Of a stretch of 5,870 bases of DNA, positions 1 to 5,870 are shown piece by piece. Both the position numbers and the translations under genes were made by a program. This DNA is from Oxalobacter sp. (lineage in GTDB: Bacteria > Pseudomonadota > Gammaproteobacteria > Burkholderiales > Burkholderiaceae_D). How positions within the stretch are numbered: position 1 is the stretch's first letter; every line of letters begins with the position of its first letter. The notes beneath the pieces are model-generated. The model made no database searches and was not told the origin of the DNA. It saw nothing but the letters and a program-made list of their open reading frames with translations. The DNA lies in assembly GCA_012512465.1 (NCBI GenBank), contig JAAZED010000268.1:1-5870 (forward strand), written 5' to 3'.

Positions 1-456
1 CGTCTTGCCTGTCAACTGCATATCGATACCATCTAAAACACCAAGCGGCGTGGCCGTAATGAAATTGCCGGAAATAATCCGGATTTCAGCATGCGCCATC
101 GGCGTATTGGGCAATCCCTGGCTGAAAGCCGCCTCTATATCAAGACGCAATTCACCCGTTGCTTCCTTGGCGCATTCCAGCGCGGCAGGATCCGTAATCA
201 GCGTTCCATTATGAAATGAGCCGCCATCCACTTGCCGCAAGGCGAGCTGCTCTTCCACTTGCGGACGGGAGCCATGCACAATAACCACCTTGATACCCAG
301 GGCATGCAAAAGCGAAATATCGTGTACCAGCGTGGACAGCGCACCCGATCGAACCAGTTCCCCCGGAAAAGCCACAACAAAAGTCTGCCCCCTGAAGGAG
401 TGAATATACGGTGCGACCGAACGCAACCAGTTCACAAACTGCATGGAATCTTCCAT
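1..456 (-). CDS. argA: N-acetylglutamate synthase, N-terminal part (cut by window edge)
   Basis: Encodes the first 152 residues of an ArgA-type amino-acid N-acetyltransferase, which makes N-acetylglutamate from acetyl-CoA and glutamate, the first committed step of arginine synthesis in the cytoplasm. Visible here is only the amino-acid-kinase-like N-terminal domain, the part that binds arginine for feedback inhibition in this family; the catalytic GNAT domain lies beyond the left edge. Family landmarks, compared from memory with E. coli ArgA, are VAPYIHSFRGQTFVV (residues 14-28), the HGSRPQV motif (61-67) and the stretch SGNFITATPLGVLDGID (129-145). An in-frame TAA at 472-474 excludes an earlier start. 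ATG at 456 has an AGGG six bases upstream; a second ATG at 444 (Met5), preceded by GGAAG, is also possible. Residues 31-33 read PGE where E. coli has GGE. The gene is transcribed away from hrpA. Identification is strong, the exact start less so. Confidence 0.95.
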   Translation of the reverse strand, partial: MEDSMQFVNWLRSVAPYIHSFRGQTFVVAFPGELVRSGALSTLVHDISLLHALGIKVVIVHGSRPQVEEQLALRQVDGGSFHNGTLITDPAALECAKEATGELRLDIEAAFSQGLPNTPMAHAEIRIISGNFITATPLGVLDGIDMQLTGKT

Positions 457-464
457 GATGTGCC

Positions 465-506
465 CTACCCTTTAAAAATGGTACAAAACAAAATCCTGCG
501 GGACAT
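465..506 (-). CDS. possible 13-codon leader ORF upstream of argA
   Basis: A short frame, MSRRILFCTIFKG then TAG, ends eight bases before the argA ATG. A perfect AGGAGG (510-515, minus strand) precedes its ATG, but with only three bases between, which is closer than ideal. Codons 3 and 4 are both arginine (CGC, then AGG). Its stop codon overlaps the GGGTAGGG stretch that would serve as the argA ribosome-binding site, so translation of the two could be coupled. A 4-bp GC hairpin (498-501 with 507-510) places the start codon in its loop, which could hide it. Function as a leader peptide is inference; the AGGAGG and frame could be chance. Confidence 0.28.
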   Translation of the reverse strand: MSRRILFCTIFKG

Positions 507-540
507 CCGCCTCCTGCCTTTTTATGGGTGCAAAACCCGC
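498..540 (-). promoter_or_regulatory. argA leader segment with mutually exclusive short hairpins
   Basis: On the argA-sense RNA three short pairings compete: GGGT/ACCC (538-535 with 529-526), GCGGG/CCCGC (540-536 with 502-498) and GCGG/CCGC (510-507 with 501-498). The CCCGC strand covers the second and third codons of the possible leader ORF, so a ribosome waiting at its Arg codons would remove the two latter pairings. All stems are only 4-5 bp and no U-run follows, so this is not a classical attenuator. Regulatory meaning is inferred only. Confidence 0.2.
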
Positions 541-571
541 ATTTTCCCCTGAAAAGGCGGCATTCGCAAAT

Positions 572-581
572 TTCAATTGAA
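572..581. other. perfect 10-bp palindrome TTCAATTGAA between argA and hrpA
   Basis: TTCAATTGAA is self-complementary and lies in the AT-rich middle of the divergent argA/hrpA control region. It could be half of an operator, but it does not fit an ArgR box of the enterobacterial type (TGAAT, AT spacer, ATTCA), because the half-sites point the other way and the spacing is wrong. A palindrome this short can occur by chance. Confidence 0.2.
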
Positions 582-606
582 TCAAAGTCTTATACAGGAG
601 AATAAA

Positions 607-636
607 AAGACAATCTTTTAATCTTCGGATTATAAT
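607..636 (+). promoter_or_regulatory. predicted hrpA promoter with consensus -10
   Basis: A consensus -10, TATAAT, lies at 631-636, with AAGACA (607-612, four of six matches to TTGACA) upstream across an 18-base spacer. Initiation six to seven bases past the -10 would fall near 642-643, so the hrpA ATG at 647 would sit almost at the 5' end of the RNA. Because ATTATAAT (629-636) is its own reverse complement, the same bases also offer a TATAAT (634 to 629) to argA on the other strand, with a weak TTGCTG (656 to 651) 16 bases upstream. Confidence 0.45.
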
Positions 637-646
637 TCGCATCGAC

Positions 647-3600
647 ATGACAGCAACTCAAATCAGTAAAAAAAATCGCCGTTTCCCTGCACAGACGCAA
701 GCCGATAACCTTCAAACCGGTTTTCGCAATCCGGTTCCTCCTGTTATCTACCCGGAAGAACTCCCGGTTTCTCTCAAGCGAGACGAGATTGCGGCTGCGC
801 TGGACGCTAATCAGGTCATCATTGTATGTGGGGAAACCGGCTCGGGCAAAACCACGCAATTGCCAAAGATCTGCCTGGAACTGGGACGCGGTACAAAAGG
901 GCTGATCGGGCATACCCAGCCACGGCGTATTGCGGCAAGTGCAACCGCCAGGCGAATTGCCAGTGAACTCGGCACACCCCTTGGTGAAAACGTCGGCTAT
1001 AAAATCCGCTTTACTGACAAGCTCAGCCGCGGTGCCTCCGTCAAACTGATGACAGACGGCATTTTGCTTGCAGAAACACAAGGCGACCGTCTACTCAAAC
1101 AATATGACACCATCATCATCGACGAAGCGCATGAACGCAGCCTGAATATTGATTTTTTGCTGGGTTACTTAAAGCAGCTTTTGCCAAAACGCCCGGACCT
1201 GAAACTCATTATCACCTCGGCAACCATTGATGCCGAACGCTTTGCCAGGCATTTCGGATCAGCAGACAATCCGGCACCGATCATTGAGGTATCAGGCCGA
1301 CTTTACCCGGTGGAAATCCGCTACCGGCCAGTATACGATCCCGCATTTTCGCCATCCGATGAATCCGGAAAAAACGGACAAAAAACGGCCAGCCGGGCTG
1401 AAACCGCCAGAGAGCAGCGCAACCTGATTGAAGCCATTGCCGAAGCCGTTGATGAAGTGACCCGTATCGGGTCAGGCGATATCCTGATTTTTCTTCCGGG
1501 GGAACGGGAAATCCGGGATACAGCCGATGTCCTCAGGCGGCGCCACCCGCCCCATGTGGAAATCCTGCCGCTTTTTGCGCGCCTGTCTGCCCAGGAGCAG
1601 GAAAAAATCTTCCGCCTGACCAATGCCCGCAGAATCGTGCTGGCAACCAATGTGGCAGAAACCTCTTTGACCGTTCCGGGTATCCGTTTTGTCATCGACC
1701 CCGGTCTGGCCCGCATCAAGCGCTACAGTTATCGGAACAAGGTTGAGCAGCTTCATATCGAACCCATTTCCCAGGCCGCCGCAAACCAGCGTGCCGGGCG
1801 ATGCGGGCGTGTTGCCTCCGGTATTTGCATTCGCCTGTATGAGGAGCAGGACTTTACCTTGCGCCCTGAATACACCACACCGGAAATCCTGCGCTCATCA
1901 CTGGCTTCCGTTATCCTGCGCATGCAAGCCTTGAGACTCGGGGATGTCGAAACCTTTCCCTTTCTTGAGCCACCTTTAAAACGCGCCATCGCAGATGGTT
2001 ACCAGCTCCTGCAGGAGCTGGGTGCATTAGATGAGTTAAACCAAATGACAGCGGTAGGGCAGCAACTGTCCAGACTGCCGCTTGATCCGCGAATCGGCCG
2101 TATGATCCTGGCGGCAAGAGATCAGCAGAGTCTGACAGAAGTGCTCATCATTGCCGCCGCACTCTCCACCCAGGACCCCAGGGAAAGGCCGCTGGACGCG
2201 CAGGAAGCCGCTGACAACGCGCATCAGAAATTTGTTGAACCCCGCTCGGAATTTATGAGCTACCTCAAAATCTGGAACTGGTTCAATGATGCCGTCAAAA
2301 ACAAGAAATCCAACAAACAACTGCAGGAAACCTGCCGTGCCAGCTTTCTGTCACAACTACGTCTGCGGGAATGGCGTGATGTGCATTCCCAATTGCTGGC
2401 GCTGGTGCATGAACAGGGATGGCGTCTCAATGAGACACCGGCCACCTATGAACAGCTTCATCTGGCCTTGCTGACCGGTCTTTTGGGCAATATCGGCTGC
2501 AAGGCCGATGACGGGGCTTACTATCTGGGCGCGCGCGGCATCCGTTTTTATCTCTGGCCTGGCTCAACCCTGGGCAAAAAGGCCGGAAGATGGGTGATGG
2601 CGGCAGAACTGGTGGAAACCACCCGCCTTTACGCCCGCTGTCTGTCACAAATCCAGCCGGAATGGCTGGAACGGGTAGGCCGTCATCTGCTGAAAAAATC
2701 CTGGGGAGAACCCCGATGGGAAAAACGCCCCGCCCAGGTATCGGCATATGAACGGGCAACGCTTTATGGCCTGGTTGTCTACAGCCAGCGGCGCACGCAC
2801 TATGGTCCAGTCAACCCGGTTGAGTCACGTGAAATTTTTATCCGCGATGCGCTGGCAGGCGGAGACTTTGAAACACGCGCCCCCTTCTTTGCCCATAACC
2901 AGCGACTGCTCCGGGAAATTGAAAATCTGGAGCACAAATCGCGACGGGCGGATGTGCTGGTGGATGATGAGTTAATCGCTGCTTTTTATGATAAACATCT
3001 GCCCAAAGATGTCTATAACGGCATCAGCTTTGAAAAATGGCACAAGGATATCGCAGCCAACACACCGAAACTGCTGTATCTGAACAAAGACGATCTCATG
3101 CGGCATGAGGCCGCCGGCATCACAACGGATTTTTTCCCCAAACAATTAAAGCTGGCCGGCACGGACATGGCGCTCTCTTATCATTTCGAGCCTGGCAATG
3201 TCAGGGATGGGGTGACACTTGCCGTACCGCTTTATGCACTCAACCAGCTATCTGCCGAGCGTTGCGAATGGCTCGTGCCCGGCATGCTCAAAGAAAAAAC
3301 GCACCAGTTGCTCAAATCCCTTCCGCAACGGCTGCGCCGTCGATGTGTTCCCCTGCCGGATTATGCTTCCCGCTTCTGTGACCGCATCAACGAAACCGAT
3401 CGTTTCGGGAAAGGCCCCCTTCTGGATGCGCTCATTGCCGACATACGGGAACAGACAGGCCTCACCCCGAAAACCGAGGATTTCCGGCTCGAAACGCTGC
3501 TGCCACATCTCTTCATGAATTTTCGTGTTGTGGATGAAAACGGGCGTATGCTGGAAATGGCGCGCAATATTGCGACACTCCAGGCGCAATTTGGAGGCAA

Positions 3601-4588
3601 AGCCAGGGAAAGCTTTCAGCAACTGGCTGAAGACAATCCCATTCGGGCGATTGAACCATCGAAAGAAAAAAACGGCCAGGGAAAAACTCCTTCTGCCAAC
3701 GCCATCCCGCCAGAAAACCTGCCGATACACCATGAAAAACTCACCTCCTGGAATTTTGGCGAATTGCCCGAACTCCTGGAAATCTCCCGAGGGAAACAAT
3801 CGCTGATCGGCTATCCGGCGCTGGTGGACAAGGAAACCCATTGTGAAATCGAGGTATTTGATGAACCGGCCATTGCCGAACAAACCCACCGTGCAGGCCT
3901 TCGCCGCCTCTTTTCGCTGCAGTTGAAAGACCAGATGAAATTCCTGGCAAAAAACATTCCGGACCTGCAGAAAATGGGCATGCAGTATCTTGCATTGGGC
4001 ACCCAGGAAGAATTGCGCGACCGTATCCTGCAGGCGGCCCTGGATGCCGCTTTCATGCAGGCGCCGCTCCCGGCAAATGAAACCGGATTTGCCTCCCGGA
4101 TCGGGGAAGGCAAGGCAAGAATAGGCCTCCTTGTCAACGAAATCGCCCGGTTGGCATCGCAGATTCTCACCGAATACGCCCAGTTGCAACGCAAGCTACA
4201 AGGCATCAAGGCACATGAAAATGCCCTGACCGACATGCGAAGCCAACTGGCAACCCTGCTCGGCAAAAACTTCCTGACAGAAAATGATCCGGCACGACTG
4301 GCCCACTTCCCGCGTTACCTGAAAGCCGCCAGTGTCCGTATTGACAAGCTCCGTACCGATCCGGCACGCGATACCCGCCTTATGGCTGACTGGCAGGCCG
4401 TAGCTTCCCCCTGGCAGCGCACATGGCGTGAACGGCAGAAATCAGGCGGCATCATCGACCCGAAAATGCAGGATTTCAGATGGATGCTGGAAGAGTTGCG
4501 GGTTTCACTTTTTGCGCAGGAACTGCGTACGCCTATGCCCGTTTCCGTCAAACGGCTTCAGAAAGTCTGGGAATCGATGCAGCGTTAG
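647..4588 (+). CDS. hrpA: ATP-dependent DEAH-box RNA helicase HrpA
   Basis: A 1313-residue cytoplasmic DEAH-box RNA helicase, close to the E. coli HrpA length of about 1300, with no frameshift. Superfamily 2 motifs appear in order: motif I GETGSGKT (62-69), Ia TQPRR (90-94), Ib TDG (136-138), II DEAH (159-162), III SAT (191-193), V TNVAETSLT (334-342) and VI QRAGRCGR (381-388). Winged-helix, helicase-associated and OB-type regions follow (roughly 405-740), then the long C-terminal region typical of HrpA (DUF3418, about 750-1310). Variable hydrophilic inserts lie near 232-258 and 1003-1023. HrpA unwinds RNA using NTP; E. coli HrpA has been linked to fimbrial mRNA processing and, as I recall, rescue of stalled ribosomes. 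ATG 647 is the only usual start after the in-frame TGA at 578-580, and it lacks a Shine-Dalgarno sequence. Neighbours are divergent argA and convergent cysB, so hrpA is probably transcribed alone. Confidence 0.97.
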   Translation: MTATQISKKNRRFPAQTQADNLQTGFRNPVPPVIYPEELPVSLKRDEIAAALDANQVIIVCGETGSGKTTQLPKICLELGRGTKGLIGHTQPRRIAASATARRIASELGTPLGENVGYKIRFTDKLSRGASVKLMTDGILLAETQGDRLLKQYDTIIIDEAHERSLNIDFLLGYLKQLLPKRPDLKLIITSATIDAERFARHFGSADNPAPIIEVSGRLYPVEIRYRPVYDPAFSPSDESGKNGQKTASRAETAREQRNLIEAIAEAVDEVTRIGSGDILIFLPGEREIRDTADVLRRRHPPHVEILPLFARLSAQEQEKIFRLTNARRIVLATNVAETSLTVPGIRFVIDPGLARIKRYSYRNKVEQLHIEPISQAAANQRAGRCGRVASGICIRLYEEQDFTLRPEYTTPEILRSSLASVILRMQALRLGDVETFPFLEPPLKRAIADGYQLLQELGALDELNQMTAVGQQLSRLPLDPRIGRMILAARDQQSLTEVLIIAAALSTQDPRERPLDAQEAADNAHQKFVEPRSEFMSYLKIWNWFNDAVKNKKSNKQLQETCRASFLSQLRLREWRDVHSQLLALVHEQGWRLNETPATYEQLHLALLTGLLGNIGCKADDGAYYLGARGIRFYLWPGSTLGKKAGRWVMAAELVETTRLYARCLSQIQPEWLERVGRHLLKKSWGEPRWEKRPAQVSAYERATLYGLVVYSQRRTHYGPVNPVESREIFIRDALAGGDFETRAPFFAHNQRLLREIENLEHKSRRADVLVDDELIAAFYDKHLPKDVYNGISFEKWHKDIAANTPKLLYLNKDDLMRHEAAGITTDFFPKQLKLAGTDMALSYHFEPGNVRDGVTLAVPLYALNQLSAERCEWLVPGMLKEKTHQLLKSLPQRLRRRCVPLPDYASRFCDRINETDRFGKGPLLDALIADIREQTGLTPKTEDFRLETLLPHLFMNFRVVDENGRMLEMARNIATLQAQFGGKARESFQQLAEDNPIRAIEPSKEKNGQGKTPSANAIPPENLPIHHEKLTSWNFGELPELLEISRGKQSLIGYPALVDKETHCEIEVFDEPAIAEQTHRAGLRRLFSLQLKDQMKFLAKNIPDLQKMGMQYLALGTQEELRDRILQAALDAAFMQAPLPANETGFASRIGEGKARIGLLVNEIARLASQILTEYAQLQRKLQGIKAHENALTDMRSQLATLLGKNFLTENDPARLAHFPRYLKAASVRIDKLRTDPARDTRLMADWQAVASPWQRTWRERQKSGGIIDPKMQDFRWMLEELRVSLFAQELRTPMPVSVKRLQKVWESMQR

Positions 4589-4765
4589 GCTCAGCCCTCA
4601 TTAAACTGCTGTCCGCGAAAGGCTGATTTTTCTTGCCTGTCAAGGCGACGGGACAACATTGGACGAAGGCGTATTAGACATACGGCGAGTTCAATTTTGG
4701 CCCGACAACGAAGACAGGCGGGGAAAAGCAGCTTTACAGCAGGCAAATTAATGAGGGCTGAGCCT
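4587..4765. repeat. long imperfect palindrome (MITE- or ERIC-like) between hrpA and cysB
   Basis: The ends are a perfect 18-bp inverted repeat: AGGCTCAGCCCTCATTAA (4587-4604) and its reverse complement (4748-4765). Inside, CTGCTGT (4606-4612) pairs with 4736-4742, GCCTGTC (4635-4641) with a GACAGGC near 4714-4720, an ATTGGAC/GTTCAAT block pairs further in, and CGTAT (4670-4674) pairs with ATACG (4680-4684) around a TAGAC loop. The whole 179 bases therefore folds into one long hairpin with small bulges. It starts on the second base of the hrpA stop codon and ends eight bases before the cysB stop. There is no ORF, no clear target duplication and no U-tract, so it resembles a non-coding palindromic repeat family more than an intrinsic terminator, although it could end both convergent transcripts. 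Repeat copies elsewhere cannot be seen from here. Confidence 0.8.
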
Positions 4766-4773
4766 GAGCCGTA

Positions 4774-5715
4774 TCAGATTTCATATTTCGATTTTTCTCC
4801 CGAAAGCACCTGTTCGATCATTTTACGATTCAGAATCGGAGACAGCATTTCCAGAAACGCATAGATATAACTGCGCAGGTAGGCATTTTTCCGTATCAGA
4901 AGGCGCGAACGCCCCGTTCCGAAAAGATGCCCGGCCGGGATGGGATACAGATTTCTGTCCCGTTCGCTGTCATAAGCCAGGCCAACAATAATGCCGACAC
5001 CCATCCCCAGCTCAACATACGCCTTGATGACATCCGCTGTCAGTGCGGCAATCTGGATTTCCGGCTTGAGGCCCCGTTGCATAAAAGCCCGCTCAATCCG
5101 CTTGCGCCCCGGAAACATCTGCTCGTAAGTGATCAGGGGATAGCTGGCAACATCTTCCAGTGTGATCGGTTTGGGCTGTGCCAGCGCATGACCGTGCGGC
5201 ACAATCAGGTAGTATTCCCATTGGGAAAACGGTATCCCGATGATATTGTCCACCTCACCATCATGCTCCATCATCAGGGCCATATCAGCGGTGCCATCCT
5301 GCACGTATTCCACCAGCTGTTGCGCGGTCCCCTGCAGCATGGACAGGCGGACTTTCGGAAATTTGGCAATGAACTGGGAAATGGTTTTGGGAAGAAAATA
5401 ACGCGCTTCCGCATAAGACGTCGCAACCGTCAGGTTGCCGGTATCCTGGGACGTAAATTCCTTGGCAATCTGCCTGAGACTGTCAATTTCCTGCATGATT
5501 ACTTCAACAGACTTCAGGATCATCTGGCCTGGCTCGGTCAACCCGCGGATTCGCTTGCCGTGCCGCCGGAAAATCTCGACCCCGAGCTCATCCTCAAGCT
5601 CGATAATCGCTTTTGACACGCCGGGTTGTGAGGTATACAACGCTTTGGCCGCTTCGGTCAGATTGAAATTCTGCCGGACAGCTTCACGCACAAAACGCAA
5701 TTGATGCAGGTTCAT
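4774..5715 (-). CDS. cysB: CysB-family LysR-type transcriptional regulator
   Basis: A 313-residue LysR-type regulator (E. coli CysB has 324). The N-terminal winged helix-turn-helix covers about 1-60, with the CysB-like stretches LYTSQPGVSK (26-35) and LEDELGVEIF (40-49); a linker helix runs to about 88 and a two-lobed effector domain from about 93 to 300. The CysB subfamily signature ADVIKAYVELGMGVGI (227-242) and a late LRSYIYAF (280-287) support the assignment. CysB controls sulfate uptake and cysteine synthesis with N-acetylserine as inducer in enterics. Oddly, the five positions that hold sulfate in enteric CysB (T100, T102, Q103, T149, T202) read S, A, E, M and P here, so the effector or target set may differ and the symbol is tentative. 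The start at 5715 has GGAG seven bases upstream. It is convergent with hrpA across a palindromic element. Confidence 0.88.
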   Translation of the reverse strand: MNLHQLRFVREAVRQNFNLTEAAKALYTSQPGVSKAIIELEDELGVEIFRRHGKRIRGLTEPGQMILKSVEVIMQEIDSLRQIAKEFTSQDTGNLTVATSYAEARYFLPKTISQFIAKFPKVRLSMLQGTAQQLVEYVQDGTADMALMMEHDGEVDNIIGIPFSQWEYYLIVPHGHALAQPKPITLEDVASYPLITYEQMFPGRKRIERAFMQRGLKPEIQIAALTADVIKAYVELGMGVGIIVGLAYDSERDRNLYPIPAGHLFGTGRSRLLIRKNAYLRSYIYAFLEMLSPILNRKMIEQVLSGEKSKYEI

Positions 5716-5722
5716 TGATAAT

Positions 5723-5726
5723 CTCC
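5723..5726 (-). promoter_or_regulatory. ribosome-binding site of the cysB-like gene
   Basis: GGAG on the minus strand, seven bases before the ATG at 5715, is a well-placed Shine-Dalgarno core and supports that start codon. Confidence 0.7.
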
Positions 5727-5765
5727 GATACGACCTGTGCGCCGGAAAGTGACACGATCTCTTAT

Positions 5766-5807
5766 ATGGAAAAGAAATATTAAATTACAGGGAACTAACT
5801 TTTCCAT
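5766..5807. promoter_or_regulatory. 9-bp inverted repeat upstream of cysB, possible auto-operator
   Basis: ATGGAAAAG (5766-5774) and its exact reverse complement CTTTTCCAT (5799-5807) are separated by 24 bases, giving a centre-to-centre distance of 33 bp, about three DNA turns. With one bulged T the similarity extends into flanking ATAT. One arm reaches into the predicted cysB -10, and the other lies in the leader. A second dyad, ATA-N11-TAT (5764-5780), shares the left arm and resembles the general LysR T-N11-A layout. Binding by the CysB-like protein itself is an inference from LysR biology. Confidence 0.4.
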
Positions 5808-5811
5808 TATA
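5806..5811 (-). promoter_or_regulatory. predicted -10 element for the cysB-like gene
   Basis: The minus strand reads TATAAT here, matching the sigma-70 consensus, and would give a leader of about 84 bases before the ATG. The base positions 17 upstream read CCGGAT, a poor -35, so the promoter may depend on an activator. The plus strand has an overlapping TATATA (5808-5813) that could serve a divergent transcript. Confidence 0.4.
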
Positions 5812-5820
5812 TACGAAGCC

Positions 5821-5870
5821 ATGAATAAATCCGGTCATGACCGGGAAAAACATTCCGGAGCATCCAGTAC
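5821..5870 (+). CDS. possible start of a divergent gene, running off the right edge
   Basis: An ATG at 5821 opens a frame of 16 codons without a stop to the window end (MNKSGHDREKHSGASS). It is strongly hydrophilic and I do not recognise it. No clear Shine-Dalgarno sequence is present; TATATA at 5808-5813 would start RNA at about the ATG. Divergent neighbours are common for LysR regulator genes, which lends mild support. Sixteen open codons are not significant alone. Confidence 0.25.
   Translation, partial: MNKSGHDREKHSGASS
5831..5844. promoter_or_regulatory. perfect 14-bp palindrome CCGGTCATGACCGG
   Basis: CCGGTCATGACCGG is fully self-complementary. It overlaps the place where the -35 of the predicted cysB promoter should be, so it could be an operator for another regulator. 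If the frame from 5821 is real it falls within codons 4-8. As RNA it would be a 5-bp stem with a CATG loop; A-rich rather than T-rich sequence follows on the plus strand, so it is not an intrinsic terminator in that direction. Confidence 0.35.

Noticed and set aside
542..555. TTTTC-CCCT-GAAAA hairpin as a terminator
   Set aside because: Five-base AT-rich stem in a divergent promoter region, with no T-run after it and no transcript to terminate.
596..600. strong AGGAG upstream of hrpA
   Set aside because: No ATG, GTG or TTG follows at a usable distance, and it is 46 bases from the hrpA ATG; probably chance.
590..1081. 163-codon minus-strand frame covering the hrpA start
   Set aside because: Overlaps the conserved helicase motif region on the opposite strand and shows no family features.
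3248..4189. 313-codon open frame on the minus strand
   Set aside because: Lies wholly opposite hrpA, has no recognisable domain and arises from codon bias of the helicase gene.
4587..4765. standard bidirectional intrinsic terminator
   Set aside because: Far longer than usual and no T-tract follows either end; it may still block transcription, but the structure fits a palindromic repeat better.
4584..4768. integron attC site, because GTTAGGC (4584-4590) fits GTTRRRY and the region is palindromic
   Set aside because: attC has RYYYAAC at the left and GTTRRRY at the right; here the order is reversed and the right end (GCCTGAG) lacks the AAC core.
4927..5616. 229-codon open frame on the plus strand
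   Set aside because: Opposite the well-supported cysB-like gene; composition is that of an antisense shadow.

Overview
The window looks like core chromosome from a betaproteobacterium, probably order Burkholderiales. The proteins resemble Oxalobacteraceae-type sequences, but I inferred this from recalled sequence similarity and gene order, not from a search. It carries the 5' part of argA (minus strand), a complete hrpA (plus strand) and a complete cysB-like LysR regulator (minus strand). The order argA–hrpA–cysB, with argA and hrpA divergent and hrpA and cysB convergent, is one I recall from betaproteobacterial genomes.

Layout. Positions 1-456 hold the first 152 codons of N-acetylglutamate synthase, the entry enzyme of arginine synthesis, and the gene runs off the left edge. 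Positions 457-646 are the divergent argA/hrpA control region. It has a palindromic ATTATAAT that can serve as a -10 in both directions, and a possible 13-codon leader ORF with two adjacent Arg codons just before argA. Positions 647-4588 encode the large DEAH-box RNA helicase HrpA, intact and of normal length. Positions 4587-4765 are a long imperfect palindrome with perfect 18-bp ends that fills almost the whole gap between the convergent genes. Positions 4774-5715 encode a CysB-family regulator. Positions 5716-5870 are its upstream region, with a 9-bp dyad, a perfect 14-bp palindrome and perhaps the first codons of a divergent gene.

How the genes relate. They serve separate jobs: arginine synthesis, RNA or ribosome-associated helicase work, and transcriptional control probably tied to sulfur. 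No shared operon is visible. I see no defence, phage, CRISPR, tRNA or rRNA content and no dedicated multi-gene novel system. The points most worth following up are: the intergenic palindromic element that abuts both stop codons; the CysB-like protein, in which all five sulfate-pocket positions known from enterobacterial CysB are changed; a TATAAT box so close to the hrpA ATG that the mRNA may be leaderless; and the argA leader ORF.
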